From Streptomyces beigongshangae (GTDB lineage Bacteria; Actinomycetota; Actinomycetes; Streptomycetales; Streptomycetaceae): a stretch of 35,893 nucleotides of DNA. Position numbers and translations under genes: made by a program. The stretch's first letter is position 1. The number at the start of each line of letters is the position of its first letter. The stretch spans positions 9,817 through 45,709 of the forward strand of contig NZ_JAHKJW010000059.1 in NCBI RefSeq assembly GCF_019710745.1. Direction: 5' to 3'. Positions 1 through 7,283 of this stretch are shown here, piece after piece. The notes beneath the pieces are model-generated. The model was not told the DNA's origin. It saw nothing but the letters and a program-made list of their open reading frames with translations, and did no database searches.

Positions 1-18
1 ACCTCCGCTCGCCCGTCG

Positions 19-47
19 TTGACAGGCGGAGACCCCCTCCGTATCGT
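19..47 (+). promoter_or_regulatory. Sigma-70-type promoter for the MFS/monooxygenase operon
   Basis: The -35 TTGACA (19-24) and -10 TATCGT (42-47) are separated by exactly 17 nt, which is a near-consensus housekeeping promoter. Transcription would start near 54 and leave a leader of about 200 nt before the MFS start codon. One palindrome lies in the spacer and another directly after the -10, so this promoter is probably repressed by a dimeric regulator. Confidence 0.7.
27..41. promoter_or_regulatory. Operator copy 1, between -35 and -10
   Basis: CGGAGACCCCCTCCG has CGGAG/CTCCG arms with a 5-nt centre. It is the same 15-mer layout as the palindrome at 57-75 and sits inside the promoter spacer. 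The form and position are typical of a TetR-family operator in front of an efflux gene. No regulator gene is visible in the window. Confidence 0.5.
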
Positions 48-56
48 TCTTGTGTG

Positions 57-75
57 AACGGAGACCATCTCCGTT
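57..75. promoter_or_regulatory. Operator copy 2, perfect 19-bp palindrome
   Basis: AACGGAGA (57-64), CCA, TCTCCGTT (68-75) is a perfect 8-bp inverted repeat just downstream of the predicted transcription start. Its core matches the copy at 27-41, with 32 bp between centres. The two sites together suggest binding of two repressor dimers. Confidence 0.6.
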
Positions 76-256
76 TCTTTCCGGTTCGTCGAAGCACCGG
101 CGAGGCCCTGGTGGCCCCCGCAGATCACCGGCGGCTCACCGCCGACTGACGTCCTCGCGTATGCCGGGTGCCGGCCTGTCCACCGGCCCGGACCCGATCC
201 TGCCCGCCGACGGGCCGGGCACGTCGCGGCGACTGATCTTTTCCACACCTCACGAG

Positions 257-1861
257 ATGGCGAGCACGCACATGACCACCCCACCGGCATCCGACGTCGC
301 AACCGCGGCACCGGCATCCCACTCCGGCGATCGGCTCCCACCGGGTGTCGCCCTGGTCATCGGGGTCCTGATGGTCTCGACGTTCATCGTCTTCCTCAAC
401 GAGATGCTCCTCGGCGTCGCCCTGCCCACGCTGATCGCGGACTTCGGGGTCAGCCCGAGCACCGGACAGTGGGTCACGACCGGCTTCCTGCTGACCATGG
501 CCGTGCTGATCCCCGCCAGCGGATTCGTGATGCGGCGCTTCCACATGCGAACGATCTTCCTGGTCGCGATGTCACTGTTCCTCGTCGGGACGACACTCGC
601 CGCGATCGCGCCGACGTTCGGCCTCCTGGTGGCCGGCCGGATCATCCAGGCGTCCGGCACCGCCGTCTTCCTGCCCTTGCTGATGACCACGACGATGCGC
701 CTGGTCCCGGCCGGCCGCCGCGGCCGGATGATGGCGATCACGACGGCCGTCCCGTCCGTGGCACCGGCCCTCGGGCCGGCGCTGTCGGGTCTCGTGCTGT
801 CCGTACTGAGCTGGCGCTGGCTGTTCATCCTGATGCTGCCGATCGGGGCCGTCGCCCTGGCGCTGGGCGCGTGGAAGCTGCGCAACACCACCACCCCGGA
901 GCCGGTGGCCCTGGACGTGCCGTCGCTGCTGCTGTCCGCGATCGGGTTCGGCGGCCTCGTCTACGGACTCTCCCTGATCGGCGAGGCCTCTGCCGGGCAC
1001 TCCCCGGTCTCGCCGTACCTGCCGATCGCGGTGGGACTGGCGGGCCTGGTGGCGTTCGTCCTGCGACAGATCCCCCTGCAGCGCCGCGACAGTGCGTTCC
1101 TGGACATGCGGATCTTCCTGCGGAAGTCGTTCGTCCTGCCGATCCTGGTGATGGTGTTCGTCGCGGGCAACGGGATCGGTCTGCTGGTCGTGGTCCCGCT
1201 GGTGCTGACCAACGTCACCGGCCTGAGCACCCTCCAGCTCGGGCTCTTCCTGATCCCGGGCGGGGCGGCGATCTCGATCGTGGCGGCCCTGAGCGGCAGG
1301 GTCTACGACCGTCTCGGCCCGCGCCCGCTGGTGATCCCCGGTGCGGTCGTCTGGCTGGCCGTCCTGTGGTTCCTCAGCCGGGTGGACGAGAGCACGAGCG
1401 TGATCACGCTGATCCTGGCGTGGCTGGTGTTCACCAGCGCGATGGCCGCGATGTGGGCGCCGCTCACGACCAGCGCGATGGGTGCCCTGCGCACCGAGCT
1501 CTACCCGCACGGTACCGCGGCCTTCGCCACCGTCCAGCAGCTCGCCGGTGCCGGTTTCGGTGCGGTGTTCATCTCGGCCTACACCATCGGTTCCGGTGCC
1601 GGGGACGCCGGCGTGCTCACCACGGCGCAGGCCGAGTCCGCCGGACAGGCGGCCTTCATCACCGCCTGGGCCATCGGCCTGCTCGTGCTGGTGGGCGCCC
1701 TCTTCGTCGGCCGGACACCGACTCCGGCCGCCGACGGGACGGTCGCCGACGGAACGCTCGCTGCCGCGCCGGGACCGGCCGGCGACGAGGCCGTCGGCGG
1801 CGGGACGATCGGCGGCGCGTCGGCCACCGGCGAAGCGGTCTGCAAGGCGGGGACCCGGTGA
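257..1861 (+). CDS. MFS transporter, DHA2 family (14-TM multidrug efflux type)
   Basis: A 534-aa inner-membrane proton antiporter of the EmrB/QacA type. Fourteen hydrophobic segments can be traced. Segment 5 carries the antiporter motif C region (GPALSGLVLSVLSWRWLF), and a QWVTTGFLL segment follows TM1. A Gly/Ala-rich cytoplasmic tail of about 50 residues ends the protein. The frame stays open back to position 50, but the extra 69 residues are hydrophilic, Arg/Pro-rich and overlap the operator. I therefore start at ATG 257; ATG 272 is equally possible, as neither has a strong Shine-Dalgarno site. The stop overlaps the next gene's GTG by 4 nt, so it is co-translated with a flavin monooxygenase. 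It probably exports a toxic compound or the monooxygenase product. The substrate cannot be read from sequence. Confidence 0.88.
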   Translation: MASTHMTTPPASDVATAAPASHSGDRLPPGVALVIGVLMVSTFIVFLNEMLLGVALPTLIADFGVSPSTGQWVTTGFLLTMAVLIPASGFVMRRFHMRTIFLVAMSLFLVGTTLAAIAPTFGLLVAGRIIQASGTAVFLPLLMTTTMRLVPAGRRGRMMAITTAVPSVAPALGPALSGLVLSVLSWRWLFILMLPIGAVALALGAWKLRNTTTPEPVALDVPSLLLSAIGFGGLVYGLSLIGEASAGHSPVSPYLPIAVGLAGLVAFVLRQIPLQRRDSAFLDMRIFLRKSFVLPILVMVFVAGNGIGLLVVVPLVLTNVTGLSTLQLGLFLIPGGAAISIVAALSGRVYDRLGPRPLVIPGAVVWLAVLWFLSRVDESTSVITLILAWLVFTSAMAAMWAPLTTSAMGALRTELYPHGTAAFATVQQLAGAGFGAVFISAYTIGSGAGDAGVLTTAQAESAGQAAFITAWAIGLLVLVGALFVGRTPTPAADGTVADGTLAAAPGPAGDEAVGGGTIGGASATGEAVCKAGTR

Positions 1862-3198
1862 CCACGGACAGAAAGCTCGTCCTCGGGATGGGGCTGATCG
1901 ACGGATACGGCGGCCTGCACGGCGCCTGGCGTGCCCCGCACGTGGACCCCGGGACCTACGCCGACGTCGATGCCACCGTGCGTCATGCGAGAGCCGCCGA
2001 GCGCGGCAAGTTCGCCTTCCTCTTCACCCCCGACTTCCCCGCCGTACGCGGCGACGTCGAGCACTCCACGATCAGCAACCTCATGGACCCGCTCATCCAG
2101 CTGACCGCCGTCGCGCGCGAGACGACGCACATCGGCTTCGTCGCGACCGGGTCGACGACGTTCCAGGAACCGTTCAACACGGCACGCCAGTTCAAGGCCC
2201 TGGACGTGGTGAGCCACGGTCGCGCGGGCTGGAACGCGGTGACGACCAGTGACCCCGCCGTCGCCGCCAACTACGGACGGCCCGTCGCCGACCGCGCCGA
2301 GCGTTACCAACGGGCGCACGAAGCGATCCAGATCGTCCAGGCGCTGTGGGGCAGCTGGCACGAAGACGCGTGGATCAAGGACCAGGCGGCGAACCGCTTC
2401 ATCGACCCGACGAAACTGCGGCCCGTCAACCTGCAGGGCCGGTACGTCGCCTCACGGGGCCCCCTGGCGATCCCACCGTCGGAACAGGGCCAGCCCGTCG
2501 TCTTCACGTCCGGCGGCCCCAGCCCGCACCTCCTGTCGATCGCGGGCCGCTACGCGAGCGGCTTCATCGCCGAGGTGTGGACGATCGAGGAGGCGCGCGC
2601 CCAGCGCGAGCTCGTACGGAACGCGGCACGCGAAGCCGACCGCGACCCCGACGAGATCAAGTACATCGCCGGCATCATGACCACCGTCGCGCCGACCGTG
2701 CGCGAGGGCCTCGACCGCCGCCTGACGTACTCGGGCGACGTCATCGAGGCCCGCCTGCCCCACCTCGGCGCGATGCTCGGGATCCACATCCACCCGGACC
2801 GGTTCGACGAACCCCTCACACCGGACCAGCTGGCGTCCGCGCACGCCTCACCGCGGGACCCGCGCTCGTCGAACGCTCTGGCGGTGGCACGCCAGGGGTG
2901 GTCCCCGCGCGACGTCCTCGCCCACGGCGTGATCGACTTCCATCCCACCGTCGTGGGCCCGGGCGAGCTCCACGCCGACCACCTCCAGGAGTGGTTCGAG
3001 GCGGGAGCCGCCGACGGCTTCTGGGTGACACCCGACATCTACGAGGACGGCGTCGACGCATTCGTCGACGAGGTGGTGCCGATCCTGCAGGAACGCGGCA
3101 TCTACCCCACCGAGTACCCGGGCACGACCCTGCGCGCGAACCTCGGCGTTCCGCACCAGTACGGACCCGACCCCCGCATCACCGCAGCCGAGCAGTAG
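1858..3198 (+). CDS. FMN-dependent monooxygenase, NtaA/SnaA/DszA family
   Basis: A 446-aa luciferase-like protein of the two-component nitrilotriacetate/dibenzothiophene-sulfone/pristinamycin monooxygenase family. These enzymes use FMNH2 supplied by a separate reductase. Supporting segments are the GxHGAWRAP start, GKFAFLFTPDFPA, the ETTHIGFVATGSTTFQEPFNTARQFKALD strand-helix region and the SHGRAGWNAVTTSDPAVAANYGR block that is very typical of this family. The length matches the usual 440-460 residues. GTG 1858 overlaps the MFS stop and has GGCGGGG upstream. No flavin reductase lies in the window. With the exporter and the tandem operators, it probably forms an inducible detoxification or xenobiotic-use pair. 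A member of the cobalamin-independent bacterial luciferase alkane group is less likely. Confidence 0.88.
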   Translation: MTTDRKLVLGMGLIDGYGGLHGAWRAPHVDPGTYADVDATVRHARAAERGKFAFLFTPDFPAVRGDVEHSTISNLMDPLIQLTAVARETTHIGFVATGSTTFQEPFNTARQFKALDVVSHGRAGWNAVTTSDPAVAANYGRPVADRAERYQRAHEAIQIVQALWGSWHEDAWIKDQAANRFIDPTKLRPVNLQGRYVASRGPLAIPPSEQGQPVVFTSGGPSPHLLSIAGRYASGFIAEVWTIEEARAQRELVRNAAREADRDPDEIKYIAGIMTTVAPTVREGLDRRLTYSGDVIEARLPHLGAMLGIHIHPDRFDEPLTPDQLASAHASPRDPRSSNALAVARQGWSPRDVLAHGVIDFHPTVVGPGELHADHLQEWFEAGAADGFWVTPDIYEDGVDAFVDEVVPILQERGIYPTEYPGTTLRANLGVPHQYGPDPRITAAEQ

Positions 3199-3210
3199 GA
3201 CCGTGTCCTA
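3196..3210. terminator. Short perfect hairpin over the monooxygenase stop codon
   Basis: TAGGAC-CGT-GTCCTA is a perfect 6-bp stem with a 3-nt loop that includes the TAG stop. It has no T-tract. It could be a weak terminator or an RNA 3'-end structure. Confidence 0.3.
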
Positions 3211-3468
3211 CATGGTCAGCTCGAGGAACCGGACATGGGGCTGTTGCCGCGCCGGCCCGGCGAGGTCTTCCAGGTCAGCGGGCGGGCCCGGTCGTCAGCC
3301 GGCAGGCGGACCTCTGCGGTCAGCCCGTCCCGGGAGCGCGCCCCAGGCCCGCAGACACCGCGCTCACCACAAGCGGACTCAACTGGATCAGCCTGCGTCC
3401 GGCCGCCCTTCTGAACGCCCTTGAGATGTGGCGCGCAAGCCGGGCGAAGACGTGCCGGGACGGTGCGG
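3211..3468. other. Convergent intergenic stretch, nothing recognised
   Basis: About 260 nt lie between the 3' ends of the monooxygenase (+) and the AroE-like gene (-). The open frames here have no plausible start site with a ribosome-binding site and no recognisable domain. I see no repeat or IS terminus that could be supported. Confidence 0.5.
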
Positions 3469-4365
3469 CTACGTGTGCGCCCGCGGCTCGGCCCTGAGAT
3501 CGGCGAGGTCGCCGAACATGTGGGAGGTGTGGGGAGTGAGCCCGGTGATGAGCCGGAATGCCGCCGCCGCTTCGTTCACCAGGACGCCGCCGGCGTCGAG
3601 AACCCGGCAACCGAGCGCGTTGCCCGCACGCAGGAGCGGGGAGTGGAGCGGATGGCCGTGCGCGTCGAATATCCACAGGTCCTTGTGCAGGTCCTTGTAC
3701 AGGTCCTCGGACAGTTCGGACCACGGCGTGCCCTGGTCTCCCGTACCGCTGGACGGCAGAGTGTTGACGAGACCGTCGGCCCCCTGCAACCGCACGGGGA
3801 GTTCTCCGGCGGGGAATGCCTCGACCCAGTGGTGTCCGGTGCTCCGGTCGAGCTGCTCGGCCAGGGCGCGGGCGCGGCCGGGAACGGGATCCGTGACCCA
3901 GAGATGTTCTGCCTTCTGCTCACGCAGGGCATGCGCGGCGGCGATTCCGGCGGCGCCCGCTCCGATCTGCACCACCCGGGTGAGGGGAACTCCGGGCAGC
4001 CCCCTGGCCATGGCCGCGGTATGGCCGGCGACATCGGTGTTGTGTCCGACCGTTCGGCCGTCCTGGGTGAAGACGACGACGTCGACGGCCTGTAACCGAG
4101 CTGCCGACCGGGACAGTTCGTCGAGATGGGATGCCACGGTGTGACGGTAGGGAGGGGCGACAGCCAGACCGGCGAAGCCGAAGGCGCGGCAGGCTCGCAG
4201 AAGTCCGGGCGTGCCTTTGCCGCGGAGGGCTTGCCCGTCGGCGTCCACACGTCGGCAGAGGTAGCGCAGGTTGTGGCGACGCGCCTCCCGTTCATGGAGA
4301 TCGACAGCGAGCGAGCGAGCGGCGTCCGATCCCATGAGGCCGACGAGGCAGGAACTCCGGACCAT
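3469..4365 (-). CDS. Shikimate/quinate dehydrogenase-like (AroE family) with altered active site
   Basis: A 298-aa two-domain protein. The N-terminal domain has LVGLMGSDAARSLAVDLHE and the C-terminal Rossmann domain has VVQIGAGAAG (about residue 132 on). The NTD motif that holds the catalytic Asp of AroE is present (GHNTDVAG). Two usual residues are changed: the Ser-x-Ser/Thr substrate motif reads S-L-A, and the NVTxPxK motif with the catalytic Lys reads AVAPPYR. The C-terminal half contains an in-frame 12-nt tandem repeat giving YKDLHKDL. ATG 4365 was chosen because GGTGGAG lies 6 nt upstream; the frame is open to 4458 but the added residues do not look like the family. It is the last gene of the minus-strand catabolic operon, 99 nt after the flavoenzyme. 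A peripheral quinate/shikimate-like dehydrogenase or a repurposed relative is more likely than the core AroE. Confidence 0.75.
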   Translation of the reverse strand: MVRSSCLVGLMGSDAARSLAVDLHEREARRHNLRYLCRRVDADGQALRGKGTPGLLRACRAFGFAGLAVAPPYRHTVASHLDELSRSAARLQAVDVVVFTQDGRTVGHNTDVAGHTAAMARGLPGVPLTRVVQIGAGAAGIAAAHALREQKAEHLWVTDPVPGRARALAEQLDRSTGHHWVEAFPAGELPVRLQGADGLVNTLPSSGTGDQGTPWSELSEDLYKDLHKDLWIFDAHGHPLHSPLLRAGNALGCRVLDAGGVLVNEAAAAFRLITGLTPHTSHMFGDLADLRAEPRAHT

Positions 4366-4464
4366 GGCAGCTCCACCCGAGTTATGTACGAACTGGTTCG
4401 TTATGAATATCAGGAGAGGGGCGCCACGGGAAGGGAACGGGGCGGGTCGATCGGTCACGTGCCT

Positions 4465-6477
4465 TCAGGGGTCGCGCCTCTTGAGCCCTGCTGGACCTTC
4501 GGGAATCCGGTGGCGTCGAGCAACCGCGTGCACCGCCTCCGCTGTCCGCGCGGCGGAGGCGAGACACTGGCGCAGCGAGTCTCCCCGGTTGTCCGCTCCT
4601 CCAGTCGTGAACACGCCGAGGTACGGGGCGCGTTGCCGGCATGCGTCGAGCAGCTCGGTCACCGGCACGACACCCCGCGACACGATGAGTGGACCCGGTG
4701 CGTCGATCCATTGCTCCGTCGCAGCGGTACGGACCTTTATCCGGTGTTCGTCCACGGCGGTCGGGCCGGCGTTGAGCAGGATGCGAACCTCTGGATTCCC
4801 CTGAAGTCGTGGAACGGTGAGAATCTTCGCCCGTCGGCCGACGTCCGGGGCGAGCGAGTTCTGGGCGCCCACGAGGAGCACCCTCGTACCTGCTGCGGCC
4901 ATGTGGTCGGCCGTTGCCACTCCTTCCCGGTCGGCCCCCCAGATGACACACTGGTCCGTTTCGTCCCCACTCTCCAGCCAGTCGTGGACGTCCACCACGG
5001 TGCGGCGCTCGGCACCGGGCAGTCGCAGGTCTGCGAGGCCAGGTCCGCGTACGCCTGTCGCCAGGACGACGGCGTCGGCGTCCTGTGCCGCGAGCAGGTT
5101 CTCGTCGACCGCCGTCCCGGTGCTCACCAGCACTCCGAGACGGGCCAGTTCGCCCTCCAGCCAGTGCAGCAGCCGGCTGTAGTCGGGATGCTGGCCGAGT
5201 CCCGCGGCGAGCCGGAACGCACCGCCGACCCGTCCCGCCGACTCCGCCACTTCGACTCGGTGTCCCTGTTCGGCGAGCAGCCGTGCCGTCTCCATACCGG
5301 CGGGTCCGGCACCGACGACCAAAACCCGCGCCCTGCCCCCTGAGGGCTGTGGGGTGCGTCGCAGGTGCTCTCTTCCGGCGGTCGCGTTGACGCTGCAGCC
5401 GATGGGGCGGCCCTGGTGGAGTTCGTCGATGCACAGGTTGCACGCGATGCACGGACGGTAGGGCTCGGCGGACAGCGCCCGGTTCGGAAACGCCGGATCG
5501 GCGTGGAGCGTCCGGGCCATGGAGACGAAGTCCGCCTGGCCCGACCGCAGCACCTGTGCCGCCGCTTCCGGGGTGGCGATGCGCCCTGCCACTCCTACCG
5601 GGAGCCCGTACGCCGCCCGGTAGCGTGCGGCGTACGGGGCGAGGACCCCCGGCTTCCACTCGCCGGGCTGCACGATCCACTCACCCGCCTCGTACGAGCC
5701 GGCCGAGACGTCGAGGAAGTGCAGCCGTTCCAGGGGCACCGCCTTCATGAGATCGAAGGTCTCGTCGGCGCTCAGGCCCCGGTCGTGGCCCTCGTGGGCG
5801 GAGATGCGCAGGCCCACGGCCTGATCGGGACCCGCCTCGCGGAGTACGGCATCGATGACCAGGCGCAGGAAGAGGGTGGGGTCGGCGAACTCGTCGGTGC
5901 GGTGGTTGGTGGCCTTCGACAGGAACTGGTGGATGAGGTATCCGTGTCCCGCGTGGATGGTCAGGACGTCGGCCCCGGCTTCGCGGCAGCGGCGGGCGGC
6001 GTCACCGTAGGACCGCGCGAGCTCGTGGACGTCGGAGGCGTCCAGTTCGTCGGGGACCTCACCGCCGGTGACCGCGCAGGGTACCGGTGACGGGGCGACA
6101 GGACGGTGTCCGCTGACGGCTCGCCGGGTGGTCCTGCCACCGTGGTTCAGTTCCGTACCGAGGTGTGCGCCGTGGCGGTGCACGGCATCGGACAGGGCGC
6201 GCAGTCCGGGGATGTGCCGGTCGTCGTCAAGGGCCAGTTGACGCGGTCTGCCTCTGCCGTCGGCCCGGACGTACCCGGCTTCGGTGTGGACGAGGGCCGC
6301 GCCTCCCGCCGCCCTGGCCGCGAGGTACGCCACGTACCGGTCGGTGACGGAACCGTCCTCGGTGCAGTAGTTGCGCTCCATGGGCGCGGCGACGAACCGG
6401 TTCCGCAGGTGCAGAGGGCCGACCTGCAGCGGGGCGCCCAGCAGGGTTCGCAGGTCGGCTGCCTGCATGCCGGTCAT
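4465..6477 (-). CDS. OYE/TMADH-type NADH:flavin oxidoreductase with 4Fe-4S and FAD/NAD domains
   Basis: A 670-aa protein, the size of 2,4-dienoyl-CoA reductase and trimethylamine dehydrogenase. The N-terminal TIM barrel binds FMN (LRNRFVAAPMERNYC, LNHGGRTTRR, HAGHGYLIHQFLS). A cysteine cluster C-IA-C-NL-C with a fourth Cys 12 positions later follows, then the nucleotide-binding VLVVGAGPAGMETARLLAEQG motif and a second dinucleotide fold. The Cys spacing (x2, x2) and the following NATAG sequence resemble trimethylamine dehydrogenase more than E. coli FadH (x2, x3). It should reduce an enone or demethylate an amine-type substrate with electrons passed FMN-FeS-FAD. ATG 6477 has GGAAGG about 13 nt upstream. 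It lies 71 nt after the ABC ATPase in the catabolic operon. The substrate is unknown. Confidence 0.85.
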   Translation of the reverse strand: MTGMQAADLRTLLGAPLQVGPLHLRNRFVAAPMERNYCTEDGSVTDRYVAYLAARAAGGAALVHTEAGYVRADGRGRPRQLALDDDRHIPGLRALSDAVHRHGAHLGTELNHGGRTTRRAVSGHRPVAPSPVPCAVTGGEVPDELDASDVHELARSYGDAARRCREAGADVLTIHAGHGYLIHQFLSKATNHRTDEFADPTLFLRLVIDAVLREAGPDQAVGLRISAHEGHDRGLSADETFDLMKAVPLERLHFLDVSAGSYEAGEWIVQPGEWKPGVLAPYAARYRAAYGLPVGVAGRIATPEAAAQVLRSGQADFVSMARTLHADPAFPNRALSAEPYRPCIACNLCIDELHQGRPIGCSVNATAGREHLRRTPQPSGGRARVLVVGAGPAGMETARLLAEQGHRVEVAESAGRVGGAFRLAAGLGQHPDYSRLLHWLEGELARLGVLVSTGTAVDENLLAAQDADAVVLATGVRGPGLADLRLPGAERRTVVDVHDWLESGDETDQCVIWGADREGVATADHMAAAGTRVLLVGAQNSLAPDVGRRAKILTVPRLQGNPEVRILLNAGPTAVDEHRIKVRTAATEQWIDAPGPLIVSRGVVPVTELLDACRQRAPYLGVFTTGGADNRGDSLRQCLASAARTAEAVHAVARRHRIPEGPAGLKRRDP

Positions 6478-6548
6478 CGGTGCGAGGAGTCCTTCCCGTG
6501 GTGCGGAGGTTGTCCGGGGCGGGGCGGCATGTGCCGCGTCGCCCCCGG

Positions 6549-7283
6549 TCACAGCCCCAGGTACACCTCCCTGACCCGGGGGTCGTGGCTGAGCTGCGCG
6601 GAGGTGCCGTTCATGGCGACCTCGCCGTTCTCCATGACGATGCAGTGGTTGGTCACGCCGAAGGTGAGCTTGGCGTTCTGCTCCACCAGCAGCAGGCTCA
6701 GACCTTCCTCGCGCAGTTTCAGCAGGACGTCGAGGATGCTGCCGACGAGCTTGGGGGACAGCCCCATGGAGGGTTCGTCCAGGACGAGCAGCCGCGGCCG
6801 GGTCATCAGGGCCCTGCCGATCGCGAGCATCTGCTGCTGTCCGCCGGACAGCGCGCCGGCGAGCCGCTCGCGCATCTCTTCCAGCACCGGGAACAGGGCG
6901 TACACCTCGGCGAGTTGCCGATGGGTGTCCTCGTCCCAGGCTCGTGAGTACGCGCCGAGGAGCAGGTTCTTCTCCGCGGTCAGGCCGGGGAAGACATGGC
7001 GCCCCTCCGGTACGTATCCGATGCCGTGGCGCACCATGTCGCGGGCCTTGACGCGGGTCAGGTCGTGGTCGCCCAGACGGATGCGGCCGCTGCTGCGGGG
7101 GACGAGTCCCATGAGCGCCTTGAGGGTGGAGGTCTTGCCCGCTCCGTTGGCGCCGATGATGCCGACAGATTGACCCGGCTCGACGGTGAAGCCGATGGAG
7201 GTGACGGCGCGGACGCCGCCGTAGTGCACGCTCAGGTCCTCCACGGTCAGGCGCCGGACGGTGTCGGCTCCGCTGACCTTCAC
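6549..7283 (-). CDS. ABC transporter ATPase, LivF type
   Basis: A 244-aa ATPase subunit of a hydrophobic/branched-chain amino-acid-type importer (HAAT family). Walker A is GANGAGKTS, the signature is LSGGQQQ, Walker B is LLVLDEPSMGL, and the LivF-typical GYVPEGRHVFPGLTAEKNL block is present. GTG 7283 overlaps the previous stop by 4 nt and has AAGGAGG 9 nt upstream. It pairs with the LivG half of the fusion protein directly upstream. In this operon the cargo is more likely a carboxylate or aromatic acid than an amino acid. That is inferred from the enzymes around it. Confidence 0.93.
   Translation of the reverse strand: MKVSGADTVRRLTVEDLSVHYGGVRAVTSIGFTVEPGQSVGIIGANGAGKTSTLKALMGLVPRSSGRIRLGDHDLTRVKARDMVRHGIGYVPEGRHVFPGLTAEKNLLLGAYSRAWDEDTHRQLAEVYALFPVLEEMRERLAGALSGGQQQMLAIGRALMTRPRLLVLDEPSMGLSPKLVGSILDVLLKLREEGLSLLLVEQNAKLTFGVTNHCIVMENGEVAMNGTSAQLSHDPRVREVYLGL

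Noticed and set aside
50..256. N-terminal extension of the MFS protein from position 50
   Set aside because: The added 69 residues are Arg/Pro-rich, overlap the operator palindrome and have no family similarity. The membrane protein begins naturally near ATG 257/272.
3199..3468. IS-element remnant or small gene between convergent genes
   Set aside because: Only a short hairpin over the stop codon is visible. No terminal inverted repeats, target duplication or transposase similarity could be supported.
3469..4365. Core shikimate-pathway AroE
   Set aside because: The catalytic Lys and a substrate-binding Ser are changed and the gene is the last member of a catabolic operon.
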